A DNA stretch of 64,000 nt, taken from NCBI RefSeq assembly GCF_030812995.1, contig NZ_JAUSTT010000013.1, positions 1-64,000 on the forward strand. Direction: 5' to 3'. This stretch comes from Bacillus chungangensis. GTDB lineage: Bacteria > Bacillota > Bacilli > Bacillales > Bacillaceae_C. Each line of letters opens with the position of its first letter. The first letter of the stretch is position 1. Below are positions 45,420 through 55,277 of the stretch, piece by piece. A program made the position numbers and the translations under genes. The notes below the pieces were generated by a model, which saw nothing but the letters and a program-made list of their open reading frames with translations, was not told the DNA's origin and made no database searches.

Positions 45420-46727
45420 TTGACAGAGAAAATTGGAATGATAGCAGATGATTTAACAGGTGCTAACGATGCAGGTGTGCAGTTAGCAAAAAAAGGATTG
45501 TCTTCTACAGTATTATTTGATTATCGGAGCAATCATGTACAAACAAATTCAGATGTATTAATTGTTGATACAGATAGCCGAGCCAAGTCAGAGGCAGAAG
45601 CATATGAAGCAGTATCTAAAGCAGCTGCTCTCCTTATACAGGGAGGGTACGGTCACATATATAAAAAAGTAGATTCAACATTGAGGGGCAACATTGCAGT
45701 TGAATTGGCTGCACTCGAACAAGCGTATCAGCCAGATTTAGTTGTTTTTGCACCTGCTTTTCCTAAAATGAATCGTCAGACTATTCAAGGACATCATTTC
45801 GTAAATGGAACATTAATTACCGAAACAGAGTTTGGAAAAGATCCAAAAACACCAGTTACAGAAAGCTATATTCCAGCTTTGCTGCAAGAGCATATACAAA
45901 GTGATATCACATTGATTGATTTTACTTTATTACAGAGCTCTTGTGATCGCATGATGGAAGTCATTATAGAGGCTCTCGAAAGTGGCAAGAAATGGTTTGT
46001 GTGCGACAGTAAAACAGAAGCAGATTTAGAGAAAATTGCAAAAGTATTTGTACAGCTTCGTAAACGGATTGTTTGGGCTGGCTCTGCAGGATTAAGTGAA
46101 TATTTAACACAGGTCTTAAAGATAAATCCTGTTCAAGCTCGCGAGGAAGAACACCGTCAAATTAATAAAACGCTGCTTGTTTCAGGCAGCTTATCAGAGG
46201 TAACAAAAAATCAGCTTGCTATGGTTGAAAAGATGACTAAAGCTCATTTTATCGAGATAGATCCAATTGAGTTAATAAAAGACTCGATTCAAATAGACCA
46301 TTTGATCAAGGATTTAAAAGCACATGAACATAACGAGCACTTTGTCCTTTATGTCGCTTCATCTGACCATAATCGTGCAGCTGCCAAGGCTGTTGGACAA
46401 TCACTTGGCCTTACAGAGACGGAAGTAAGTGAAGCAATTTCAAGAGGACTAGGAGTTATTGCAAAAAGCCTACTCTACAAGTTTACAAGATTAAATGGTC
46501 TCGTGTTAACTGGCGGAGATACAGCAAAAGCTGTCTGTTCACAGCTTGAAATAACGGAAATGCAACTCTATTCCGAAGTAGAACCAGGACTTCCGTTTGG
46601 AAAGCTCCAAGGAGAAAAAGCGCAATACTGGGCGATAACAAAAGCTGGAGGATTTGGAAATGAGCAATCTTTAGTTAACGCCCTAAAATACATGACAAGA
46701 AAGGTGAAGACAAATGATGCAGAATAA
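45420..46727 (+). CDS. dtnK: Four-carbon acid sugar kinase (DUF1537), D-threonate/D-erythronate kinase
   Basis: Kinase (435 aa) phosphorylating a four-carbon sugar acid at O4. The N-terminal domain begins KIGMIADDLTGANDAGVQLAKKG, the DUF1537 signature, with YKKVDSTLRGNIAVELAAL near 80-98. The C-terminal nucleotide-binding domain has GLVLTGGDTAKAVCSQL near 355 and EVEPGLPFGKL near 382. Start chosen at TTG 45420, 8 bp after AAGGGTG; a GTG at 45411 overlaps that ribosome binding site. The permease and PdxA2 neighbours match the established D-threonate pathway (DtnK-PdxA2); D-erythronate is the main alternative. Confidence 0.87.
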   Translation: MTEKIGMIADDLTGANDAGVQLAKKGLSSTVLFDYRSNHVQTNSDVLIVDTDSRAKSEAEAYEAVSKAAALLIQGGYGHIYKKVDSTLRGNIAVELAALEQAYQPDLVVFAPAFPKMNRQTIQGHHFVNGTLITETEFGKDPKTPVTESYIPALLQEHIQSDITLIDFTLLQSSCDRMMEVIIEALESGKKWFVCDSKTEADLEKIAKVFVQLRKRIVWAGSAGLSEYLTQVLKINPVQAREEEHRQINKTLLVSGSLSEVTKNQLAMVEKMTKAHFIEIDPIELIKDSIQIDHLIKDLKAHEHNEHFVLYVASSDHNRAAAKAVGQSLGLTETEVSEAISRGLGVIAKSLLYKFTRLNGLVLTGGDTAKAVCSQLEITEMQLYSEVEPGLPFGKLQGEKAQYWAITKAGGFGNEQSLVNALKYMTRKVKTNDAE

Positions 46728-47718
46728 GCCAGTAGTCGGTATTACAATGGGAGACGCGGCCGGGGTTGGACCAGAAATTATTTTAAAAAGTCTTGCACAT
46801 AAGGAACTCTATGAGATAAGCAAACCGATTGTCATTGGCGATAGTAAAATGCTTGAACGTGCAAAAAGTTTTGTGAACAGTCATTTAGCAATACAAGTGA
46901 TAGCTGTTGATGATTTGGAACATTTATCTTTTCAATTTGGAACCGTATATTGTTTAGATTTAGATTTGTTGCCGGCAGATTTGACAATTGGAGAAGTTTC
47001 TGCAGAAGCTGGGCATGCTGCTTATGAATATTTAGCAACAGCGATTGAATTAGCAAAGGATCATAAGATAGATGCAATTTGTACAGCACCATTAAATAAA
47101 GAAGCACTGCAAAAAGGTGGACATCCATATCCAGGCCATACCGAAATTTTAGCAGACTTAACGAATACTGCCGATTTTTCCATGATGCTTTCTGCTCCAA
47201 ATTTAAAGGTCATTCATGTGACAACGCATGTAGGTATAATTGATGCAGTCAATATGATTCATCCTGAGCGAGTATATCATGTGATCAAGCTTGCTCATGA
47301 TACATTACAAAAAGCAGGCAATCATTCTCCAAAAATTGCTGTTTGTGGAATTAATCCTCATGCCGGTGAAAATGGATTATTTGGCTATGGAGAGGAAGAA
47401 GAGAAAGTTATTCCTGGAGTACTGAAAGCACAAAGTGAAGGTATGAATGTTGTCGGTCCGCTTCCAGCAGATACATTATTCTTCCGCGCTGTTCGCGGTG
47501 ACTTTGATATTGTAGTGGCGATGTATCATGACCAAGGACACAGCCCAGTAAAAGTATTAGGGTTAGATACAGGTGTAAATATTACCGTTGGTCTGCCAAT
47601 TATTCGTACAAGTGTTGACCATGGCACAGCTTTTGATATTGCAGGAAAAGGAATTGCTGATGAAAAAAGCCTTATAGAAGCAATGCGTCAAGCAGTTGAA
47701 TTGGCTCCAAAAAAGTAG
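46714..47718 (+). CDS. pdxA2: 4-phospho-D-threonate 3-dehydrogenase (PdxA2)
   Basis: NAD-dependent, metal-binding dehydrogenase (334 aa) that oxidises and decarboxylates the kinase product to dihydroxyacetone phosphate. PdxA-family motifs: VGITMGDAAGVGPEII at 7-22, TAPLNKEAL near 127, YPGHTEILADLT near 137-148, ICGINPHAGENGLFG-like (VCGINPHAGENG) near 211 and MYHDQGHSPVKVLG with the metal histidine near 270. Start overlaps the kinase gene by 14 bp. A pyridoxine role (PdxA) is unlikely because the genes for that pathway are absent and the kinase partner is diagnostic. Confidence 0.9.
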   Translation: MMQNKPVVGITMGDAAGVGPEIILKSLAHKELYEISKPIVIGDSKMLERAKSFVNSHLAIQVIAVDDLEHLSFQFGTVYCLDLDLLPADLTIGEVSAEAGHAAYEYLATAIELAKDHKIDAICTAPLNKEALQKGGHPYPGHTEILADLTNTADFSMMLSAPNLKVIHVTTHVGIIDAVNMIHPERVYHVIKLAHDTLQKAGNHSPKIAVCGINPHAGENGLFGYGEEEEKVIPGVLKAQSEGMNVVGPLPADTLFFRAVRGDFDIVVAMYHDQGHSPVKVLGLDTGVNITVGLPIIRTSVDHGTAFDIAGKGIADEKSLIEAMRQAVELAPKK

Positions 47719-47944
47719 ATTAGTATTACATTTTTAGATGAAGAACGGCCTTCTTATCGACTAACGTCATCGAACTTATTATGACACTTAATTAGAAATG
47801 GAGTGGCTGGCACATACGGTGTATTCATTATTAATAAGCCAGCTCTTTCTTAAAATAAAGGAATTTCATCGTCTTTACATCAGTGGAATCATCTTCAATT
47901 CAATTTACTTTATATAATGAATAACATCCATCTGGGGGACAAAA

Positions 47945-49924
47945 ATGAAAACTTCTAAAAAAATAAATTTTACACTAAAAAATAAATTACTCATTTCTTT
48001 TCTAGCTGTCTTATTAATACCAAGCATCATCATAGGTTATAATTCTTATCAAAGCGCCGAAAATACAATTAATCATTTAGTAATGGATAGTGCTGAAGAG
48101 AGCACTCAATTGATTAATCAAGCGATATCTCAATTCGTTGACTCACAAATCCAAAATATTGATTATTTATCAGATACCTTGCAGCCAGATCATATAAAAG
48201 ATAATCAAGATGAACATACTCGTGTAATCCTTGATAAAATTCAAGCTTCAAAACCTGATGTGGAGCAAACATATATTGGTACTGAAACCGGTGAATTTAT
48301 GAATTCACCAACATCTTTTCAAAATCCACCAGGCTATGATCCTCGTGAAAGACCTTGGTATCAAGAGGCCATGAAACAAAAAGGAAAAGCTATCATCACA
48401 GATCCTTACATATCAAAATCTTCAAAACAAGTTGTTGTCACGATTGCAAAAGCTACTGCAGATGGAAAAGGTGTAGTAGCGGTCAATTTGAAACTGGATA
48501 GTTTAACAGAAACAATTAACGAGATGAAAATCGGAAAAAAAGGCTATGTATTTTTAGTCGATTCTAATAATCATTTTATTTCTCATCCAACTGAAGAACC
48601 TGGAGCTGAAGCAGAGGATGCTTATTTTACAAAAATTCAAGCTTCAGAGACTGGAAAATTTGACTATACAATCAAAGGAAATCAGAGTAAATTAGCATTT
48701 TTAACGAATGAATTAACTGGATGGAAAATAGTGGGGACCTTTTCTCAAGAGGAAGTCGATCAATCTGTTCAACCAATTTTAAATAAGATGTTAATCGTTA
48801 TCGGTATTTCTTTAGCATTAGGACTACTTTTAATCCTTTTCATGATACGTTCGATCATTAAGCCAATTTCTTCATTAATAGGTAGTGCTAAAAAAATTAG
48901 CAATGGAGACTTAAGTGAAACAGCAACTTTAACAAGCAATGATGAGATTGGTACGTTGGCAGCATCGTTTGATCATATGAGAGACTCATTAAGGAAGGTT
49001 CTTTTGAGTGTGAACGACAAAGCAACATCACTCGCTGCTTCTTCGGAGCAGTTAACAGCAAGTACGGAACAAAATAGCAATGCTGCAAAACAAATTTCTG
49101 ATTCAATACAAGAAGTTGCATTTGGTTCAGAGCGCCAGTCGCAAAGTCTTGAAGAAAGTACCCAAATGGTAGGAGAAATATCAACAGCAATGAAGCATAT
49201 TTCCGACAGTTCCAACGAAGCCTCCTTAACAGCGGCAAATGCTTCCGATGTTGTTCAAGAAGGAAATAAAGCAATTGAAACATCAGTAAATCAAATGAAT
49301 TATATAAAAACAACGGTTAGTGAACTATCCAATTCGATATCTGACTTAGGCGATCATTCTATGCAAATTGGACAAATCATTGATGTCATCTCTGGAATTG
49401 CTGAACAAACGAATCTGCTTGCGCTTAACGCTGCGATTGAAGCTGCACGAGCAGGGGAAAACGGTAAAGGCTTTGCAGTAGTGGCCGATGAAGTTCGGAA
49501 ACTTGCAGAACAATCTTCGCAAGCAACAGAACAAATTAGACAGGTTATCTTAACCATTCAAAACGAAACAAATAAAGCAGTTCAGTCGATGCAATCAGGA
49601 TCAATTGAAGTAGATAAAGGAATTGAAGTTGTAAATCATGCCGGTAATTCCTTTGCAAGAATGAAACAATTCGTAGAAAATGTATCTACGCAATTCCAAG
49701 AAGTATCTGCTTCTGTGCAAAAGATTTCAGTCGGAACTGAACAAATGGTTGGCCATTTCAACGAGATTATGCAAGTGTCTGAAGAAACAGCAGCAGGAGT
49801 ACAGAATGTTTCTGCTTCTACACAGGAACAATTAGCATCAATGGAGGATATTTCAAGTTCAGCAGCTTCTTTAACGAAAATGGCAGATGAATTACAAGAA
49901 ATGGTTCGTACATTTAAGATGTAA
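47945..49924 (+). CDS. Methyl-accepting chemotaxis protein with dCache sensor
   Basis: Transmembrane chemoreceptor (659 aa). Membrane helix 1 spans about 12-30, and the extracellular dCACHE domain about 35-275 ([31 protein letters not shown]-like ligand region near 128-158). Membrane helix 2 is about 280-302 with a HAMP domain to about 355. The signalling domain contains the conserved hairpin [42 protein letters not shown] near 478-520. RBS TGGGGG. Cache ligands are often amino or organic acids; a link to the upstream sugar-acid genes is possible but not shown. Confidence 0.93.
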   Translation: MKTSKKINFTLKNKLLISFLAVLLIPSIIIGYNSYQSAENTINHLVMDSAEESTQLINQAISQFVDSQIQNIDYLSDTLQPDHIKDNQDEHTRVILDKIQASKPDVEQTYIGTETGEFMNSPTSFQNPPGYDPRERPWYQEAMKQKGKAIITDPYISKSSKQVVVTIAKATADGKGVVAVNLKLDSLTETINEMKIGKKGYVFLVDSNNHFISHPTEEPGAEAEDAYFTKIQASETGKFDYTIKGNQSKLAFLTNELTGWKIVGTFSQEEVDQSVQPILNKMLIVIGISLALGLLLILFMIRSIIKPISSLIGSAKKISNGDLSETATLTSNDEIGTLAASFDHMRDSLRKVLLSVNDKATSLAASSEQLTASTEQNSNAAKQISDSIQEVAFGSERQSQSLEESTQMVGEISTAMKHISDSSNEASLTAANASDVVQEGNKAIETSVNQMNYIKTTVSELSNSISDLGDHSMQIGQIIDVISGIAEQTNLLALNAAIEAARAGENGKGFAVVADEVRKLAEQSSQATEQIRQVILTIQNETNKAVQSMQSGSIEVDKGIEVVNHAGNSFARMKQFVENVSTQFQEVSASVQKISVGTEQMVGHFNEIMQVSEETAAGVQNVSASTQEQLASMEDISSSAASLTKMADELQEMVRTFKM

Positions 49925-49934
49925 TAAGGTAGAA

Positions 49935-49969
49935 GAACTCGTTTAAGCGATGCTTATACGAGTTTTTTC
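49935..49969 (+). terminator. Terminator after the chemoreceptor gene
   Basis: AACTCGT and ACGAGTT enclose TTAAGCGATGCTTAT, followed by TTTTTCT. The following 270 bp to the lipase gene holds nothing else recognised. Confidence 0.8.
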
Positions 49970-50244
49970 TATTTTTGCTTGAAATTGATAGAATATTATG
50001 GCAATCTAATAACAAACAACAATCCCCTATTCAATCAATTCCAACTTGTAGGCGATCAAAGGAACAATAAAGAAAGTTAGTTTTTCGGACCTTAGGAAGT
50101 CAATTACTCCATTCGTTAATTCAGTCAACCTCCTAAATAATGAATATTCTAAACATTAAATTTTTAATTAAGCATATATTCATAGTGTTAAAGCCGGAAA
50201 CTATCGGTTTCCGTTTTAAAAAACTTTAATAAAAGGAGAAGATG

Positions 50245-51753
50245 ATGAAAAAAAATGTTCTGTTGTTAGTGCTTGCTTGTATTTTTATCTTGCCGTTAAA
50301 CGCACTGGCTGGTTCTAAATGGGACCCGCCGGGAAATCCTGGAGAATGGTATGCTGGTGCGACCCCAGATGAGGTTGATCCAGCGAAGTCGCCAATTGTA
50401 TTTGTTCACGGCTTTAATAGTTCCTCTTTTACTTGGACAGAAGGCAATGATATGGACAAAATCGCTTATGAAAATGGCTATGAAACTGCTTTTATTGATT
50501 TATATCCCGATAAAAATATGTGGGATAATGGTAAACTGCTTGCTGAGATGCTAGAGGATGTGTACCATCATTTTGGGAAAAAGCTTGTTGTTGTTGCACA
50601 TAGTAAAGGCGGTGTTGATACTCAAACAGCTCTTGTCCATTACAATGCGCATCCATATGTCAACAGTGTGATTACCCTTGGCTCTCCCCATCATGGAACA
50701 CAGCTGGCTGATCTGGCATATAGCAAATGGGCTGGTTGGTTAGCTGCTATCATTGGATTAAAAAATGATGCCACCTATTCTGTACAGACAAGCTACATGT
50801 CTTACTATCGGAGTGAGACAGATCGCCATAGCAATGTAAAACAGAATCCATTATACACTTTTTCAGGTACAAGTTGGGGATCGTTTGGCGGTGCGTTGTA
50901 CTGGGGTGGATTGTATTTAAAACAATTTGGACAAAATGATGGGGTGATCACAGTTGACAGCACCCGTCTTCCGTATGCAAAAGAGGTAAAAAAGGACAAC
51001 TGGGATCATCAATCTATTAAAAACGGCAGCTCAACATTTTCTTTATTCCGGCCTTATTTAAAAACTAGCACTTTTGATTTTCATACAGCAGAATCATATA
51101 CGTATGAAGATGATACAAACATGAGTGAGCCTGCATTCTCTTATTTACATGGGGGAGCATATCGCGACATGACAACAGAAACAATTATTGTCGAAGATAG
51201 TGTTAAAAAAATGACAGTTAGTTGGATTAGTGATAAAGAATCGACGAATCTTACTTTAAATAGTCCATCTCAGAAAGAATACACAGATTTTATCGTTAAT
51301 GAAATATCAGAAGGCATTTTTAAAGGGGCGTATGAATACACAATCGAAATAGACCAGCCTGATGCAGGGAATTGGGAGATAACAGCAGTTCAAACAATGG
51401 AGAGCTATTTATTAAATACAGTTTATGAAAGCGACATAAATAAAGAGCTTTCTGTACAGTTAAACAAAGGAAATGATCTAAGCTTATCCATACAAAGTGG
51501 TGATCATAAAATAGATGACAATCAGCTTGAAGCAAAAGTTCATGTTGAATATATTAATAACAATGTTAAAGAAGATGGTATCATTTTATCAAAGCAAGAC
51601 AACGAGCAATCAGTAACGTTTCCTAATCATGGTGAAGGGGTATATAATTTTACAATTGATTTAAATGGTCTTACGAAAAATGGGCATCCTTTTCAACGAT
51701 CTATTATTAAATCAGTCTATATGGATTCAAAGGGAAACATTTACAATAATTAA
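50245..51753 (+). CDS. Secreted alpha/beta-hydrolase lipase
   Basis: Exported lipase (502 aa). Signal peptide KKNVLLLVLACIFILPLNALAG at 2-23. The oxyanion region is IVFVHGFNSSSFTW near 52-65, and the nucleophile elbow VVVAHSKGGVDT (AHSKG, S at about 131). GSPHHGTQLADLAYSKW follows, as in lipase family I enzymes such as the thermophilic Bacillus lipases. The catalytic Asp is probably in FGQNDGVITVDS and His in DNWDHQSI. The C-terminal 210 residues are a beta-rich extension (pre-peptidase-like) of unknown use. ATG at 50245 after AAAAGGAGAA. Confidence 0.88.
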   Translation: MKKNVLLLVLACIFILPLNALAGSKWDPPGNPGEWYAGATPDEVDPAKSPIVFVHGFNSSSFTWTEGNDMDKIAYENGYETAFIDLYPDKNMWDNGKLLAEMLEDVYHHFGKKLVVVAHSKGGVDTQTALVHYNAHPYVNSVITLGSPHHGTQLADLAYSKWAGWLAAIIGLKNDATYSVQTSYMSYYRSETDRHSNVKQNPLYTFSGTSWGSFGGALYWGGLYLKQFGQNDGVITVDSTRLPYAKEVKKDNWDHQSIKNGSSTFSLFRPYLKTSTFDFHTAESYTYEDDTNMSEPAFSYLHGGAYRDMTTETIIVEDSVKKMTVSWISDKESTNLTLNSPSQKEYTDFIVNEISEGIFKGAYEYTIEIDQPDAGNWEITAVQTMESYLLNTVYESDINKELSVQLNKGNDLSLSIQSGDHKIDDNQLEAKVHVEYINNNVKEDGIILSKQDNEQSVTFPNHGEGVYNFTIDLNGLTKNGHPFQRSIIKSVYMDSKGNIYNN

Positions 51754-52268
51754 ATAGCGTTTTTCGTTCAAATTTAATACAGAGTCAAAGTGTCTGGGTG
51801 TCCAGTACTCTTTCGATAACTCCCAGACACCATTATTCAGTAGAAGACGACTGTCCTTCAGCAGTCAGTTGTTTCCCTCTCTTCCTGTCCCCAAATCGGT
51901 ACGCTACATCATCATTCTGCTTGAGAATATATTTAATAAATCGTTTTTTAAAAAACTTCTAAACTGATGATCGTATCCTTTCCTTTTTTGAGCACCTGTA
52001 CGTAACCATACAGAGGCACCTAAGCATAAATTAATAGGAGTGCTGAATTGAAAAACAAACTGATTCTCTTGTTGTTGAAATGATTTACCATTTTTTAAAA
52101 ATAGTGAGGGCAAGTCGCCAATTTAATCAGACTGGCACTTTTTATTGTCAATAATACAACTTGTTTGCATAAGATAAAGTATGAAATGTAGCAGTGTCGC
52201 GTCATCTTTCCAAAGTGGTTGATAATGGATATTCATGGTATTTGATCATGTAAAGGAGGGAATACAGA
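51754..52268. other. Intergenic stretch with one hairpin
   Basis: GTGTCTGGG (51790-51798) pairs with CCCAGACAC (51822-51830), a possible weak terminator for the lipase gene. An open frame on the minus strand (51904-52113) has no ribosome binding site or recognisable motif and is not called. No other gene seen. Confidence 0.5.
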
Positions 52269-53414
52269 GTGTCTCATACAACGCAAAAACAGTTTGTGAT
52301 TTCAAATGAAGATTGGTCCCTCCATCGTAAGGGATATGATGATCAAGAGCGTCATCAGGAAAAAGTACAAGAAGCGATTAAAGAGAATTTGCCTGATTTG
52401 ATTACAGAAGAAAGTGTTATTTTGTCTAATGGCACAGATGTTGTAAAGATTCCTATCCGTTCATTGGATGAATATAAAATTCGTTATCACTATGACAAAA
52501 ACAAACATGTTGGCCAGGGGAATGGTGATAGTCAAGTCGGAGATATTGTCGCTCGTGATCCTGCATCCCAGCAGGGAACAGGAAAAGGCCAGGGGGCTGG
52601 AAATCAGCCAGGAGCAGATTATTTTGAAGCAGAGGTTTCTTTAATGGAGTTGGAAGAAGCACTTTTTAATCAATTAGAGCTTCCCAATTTAGAGAAAAAA
52701 GAACATGACACTCATATGTTAGAACATATTGAGTATAATGATATTCGAAAAACAGGCATTACAGGAAATATTGATAAAAAAAGAACGATGATGTCCGCAT
52801 TTAAGCGCAATGCAATGGGTGGAAAACCAAGTTTTTATCCAATTCTCCCTGAAGATTTAAGGTTTAAAACATGGAACGAAGTTTATAAGCCAGAGTCAAA
52901 AGCAGTCGTACTTGCATTAATGGATACAAGTGGTTCGATGGGTATTTGGGAAAAATATATGGCACGCAGCTTCTTCTTCTGGATGACAAGGTTTTTGCGA
53001 ACGAAATATGAAACGGTCGAGATTGTTTTTATCGCCCATCATACGGAAGCAAAAATCGTGACAGAAGAAGATTTTTTTTCCAAAGGCGAAAGTGGCGGAA
53101 CCATATGTTCATCTGCTTATCGCAAAGCATTAGAAATCATAGAAGAAAAATATCATCCTTCTGAATATAACATCTATCCTTTTCATTTCTCAGATGGAGA
53201 TAACCTAACATCGGATAATCACCGATGTGTCCAACTTGTTTCCGAACTAATGCAAGTATCGAATCTCTTTGGATATGGGGAGGTCAATCAATATGAGCCC
53301 CCAACATATACCCAAAAGGCAGCGAAGGCTGCCTCAAAATCTCGGAAACAATTGTATAACAAATTCATCTTTTTTAATCCATTCTTTTTTTCTTCTGTAT
53401 GTTGCCTTTATTAA
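52269..53414 (+). pseudogene. yhbH: Sporulation protein YhbH, C-terminus replaced by an inserted element
   Basis: Codons 1-342 encode YhbH, a sporulation-linked protein usually made with PrkA. The DUF444 core is clear, from [25 protein letters not shown] to [22 protein letters not shown] (a VWA-like DxSGS motif) and [12 protein letters not shown], ending [10 protein letters not shown]. After codon 342 (53294) the family sequence is lost and 39 unrelated residues follow to the stop at 53412. About 45-50 residues of the usual C-terminus are missing and are not found elsewhere in the window. The large serine recombinase gene begins its 3' end 40 bp away, so its element cut the gene. GTG start after AAAGGAGGG. 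Confidence 0.85.
53314..53336 (-). terminator. Terminator of the recombinase gene
   Basis: On the minus strand GGCAGCC, TTCG-like loop, GCTGCC, TTTT. It touches the recombinase stop codon and is only 20 bp from the yhbH break. Confidence 0.8.
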
Positions 53415-54875
53415 CACTGATTTAAGCAGCTTATTTTTCTCCTCTACATTGTCAATATTCTGATAAGCGTTTACAACAGACAGAATCTTTGGGATAACTT
53501 TTCCACCATGCTTTTCCTTCATTTTTTCTTTTTTGATTTCAACTTCAAGTGTATGAATCATCTGTAGTTGTTCTTGTATTCGTTCAACAACAATATGTTG
53601 TCTTTCTAAAAAAGTGTTCATATCGTAAACTCCTCGTTCCAGAAGATCGTGCAAATTGTCTTTTTGTGTTTCTAACTTAACTAGCTCTCTTTTTTGCTTA
53701 TCTAATGATTTCTGTTTAATAGAAATTTGATTCGGGGTTTCTATTCGCTCTTCTTCAAAATCAAACTGTCCTAAGATCTTCTCCAATCCTTGTAAAACTC
53801 TTTCTTCTACTAGTTCGAGAGCTGCACCTTTTTGTTCCCCGCGGCATGCGGTATTCGAACATCTAATGCGGTTTGTCGGCCGGTCTTTTCTTGGCTGATA
53901 TATCATAGATTTATTGCATAGCTCACAACGTAAAATACCAGCTAATGGATTCGCAAGTGATCTGGAGGGGTTTAACGGGGGTCTCCAACGCCCGCTATGA
54001 CTTTCGTTCGCTCTATTATAAAGTTCTTTGCTAATAATAGGTTCATGAGCGTTATCGTGCCGCTGCCACCGATCAGGAGGAACTTTTCTTTTCATGTATT
54101 TCCCGTTTCTCTTCACACTTTTAGTCTTCCCCCAAACGATATGCCCAATATAGGACTCATTTTTTAAAAAGCTTGATATAGTTGAACTCTCCCAATACTT
54201 GCCGCCCCCCGGATTCGGTACTCCTAGTTTTTCTAATTCACTGCAAACTTGCTTTCGACCGCAGCCATCAGCAATCATCTGAAAAATTTTCTGTACGACC
54301 CAGCTTGTTTCTGGATCTGGATATAACTTTAAGTTTTCATCTCTTAAATAACCGTAGGGCGGCTTCTTCGAAATCGATTTTCCTTCTTTTGCTGAAGCGG
54401 CACGTCCTCGCTGCATACGTTTTGTAATCGTTTTTAACTCTTCACGTGAGATAATGGACTTGACTCCAAACAGCAGCTCCGCACCTTCCGATAGCGGATT
54501 AATCACCTCTGTTGGCGTAACGATAAGCGTTTCTGAGTATTGAAGAGTACGGAAGATTAAACCCATATCGAACATATCACCACGACCAAGACGATCTAAA
54601 TCCATTGCCAGTATTGCATCAACAGCGCCATTTTCTACATTTCGCAGCAAACGTTGTATTTCTGGTCGTTCAATAATGTATTCGCCAGAAACGACTTCCT
54701 CAAAAATCTCAACAATATGATGCCCTTCTATTCTTACTAATTCCAACAGCTGCCTTCGATGTCGATCTAATGTGTCGTACGAAGTACCAGAAGCATTTGC
54801 CTTCTTTTCTTCTTCCATGTCTTTTCGGCTTTTTCTCAAATAAATGTAAACGTCAAGGTTTTTCGGTCTGTACAT
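53334..54875 (-). CDS. Large serine recombinase (site-specific integrase)
   Basis: Integrase (513 aa) that inserts or excises the element by double-strand cuts with a 2-bp core. The resolvase domain at the N-terminus contains the catalytic serine in [11 protein letters not shown] (about S16) and conserved arginines in [14 protein letters not shown]. The recombinase domain [27 protein letters not shown] follows (about 175-200), then the zinc-ribbon [15 protein letters not shown] with a second CXXXXC (CSNTACRG) near 320-350. A coiled coil from about 390-460 ends the protein. ATG at 54875 follows AAAGGTG. Placed directly beside the truncated yhbH, as integrases usually lie beside att. Confidence 0.93.
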   Translation of the reverse strand: MYRPKNLDVYIYLRKSRKDMEEEKKANASGTSYDTLDRHRRQLLELVRIEGHHIVEIFEEVVSGEYIIERPEIQRLLRNVENGAVDAILAMDLDRLGRGDMFDMGLIFRTLQYSETLIVTPTEVINPLSEGAELLFGVKSIISREELKTITKRMQRGRAASAKEGKSISKKPPYGYLRDENLKLYPDPETSWVVQKIFQMIADGCGRKQVCSELEKLGVPNPGGGKYWESSTISSFLKNESYIGHIVWGKTKSVKRNGKYMKRKVPPDRWQRHDNAHEPIISKELYNRANESHSGRWRPPLNPSRSLANPLAGILRCELCNKSMIYQPRKDRPTNRIRCSNTACRGEQKGAALELVEERVLQGLEKILGQFDFEEERIETPNQISIKQKSLDKQKRELVKLETQKDNLHDLLERGVYDMNTFLERQHIVVERIQEQLQMIHTLEVEIKKEKMKEKHGGKVIPKILSVVNAYQNIDNVEEKNKLLKSVLIKATYRRKKEWIKKDEFVIQLFPRF

Positions 54876-54972
54876 GATGATCACCTTTAAAGTGTATATG
54901 ATGATTTGCTGACATTATGACAGATATTTGCCGGAAAAATGGGAATGTATGTATTGTTTTGTTGTATAAGAA

Positions 54973-54996
54973 AGCCCCGCCTATTAAGGAGGGGCT
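54973..54996. terminator. Bidirectional-looking terminator
   Basis: AGCCCCgCC, loop TATTAA, GGaGGGGCT lies between the recombinase and the 90-residue gene; it probably ends the helicase operon. Confidence 0.7.
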
Positions 54997-55004
54997 CAAT
55001 TCAT

Positions 55005-55277
55005 CTATGAAATTTCGTCATATAAGGTAATTGTTCTATTATTTGTTTGAACAATCCAATTCGTAATATGAAGTTCAGTATTATAAGTGATTTGTTCTTT
55101 AAAGATAACTTTACTATGAGGATAGGTATGTTGAAAAGAAATTTTCATATAACCATCTGTGGTTTCCTTGTAATAAAAGTCACTTATTTTTCCTCCATTA
55201 CATCTGATTTTTGCTATTATATCTAGGTAATGGTTAGTTGGTCTTAACTTTGTTGGAGTCAATAGTGTAGTTTTCAC
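55005..55277 (-). CDS. Small protein of unknown function (90 aa)
   Basis: GTG start at 55277 directly after the helicase stop codon, with GGAGG inside the helicase's last codons, so the two are translated together. The protein is beta-rich and polar (KISDFYYKETTDGYMKISF, QITYNTELHITNWIVQ), with no signal peptide or membrane segment. I do not recognise a family. Coupling to the helicase suggests they act together. Confidence 0.6.
   Translation of the reverse strand: MKTTLLTPTKLRPTNHYLDIIAKIRCNGGKISDFYYKETTDGYMKISFQHTYPHSKVIFKEQITYNTELHITNWIVQTNNRTITLYDEIS

Noticed and set aside
51904-52113. Minus-strand 69-codon frame upstream of yhbH
   Set aside because: No ribosome binding site, no motif, and unusual composition; not supportable as a gene.
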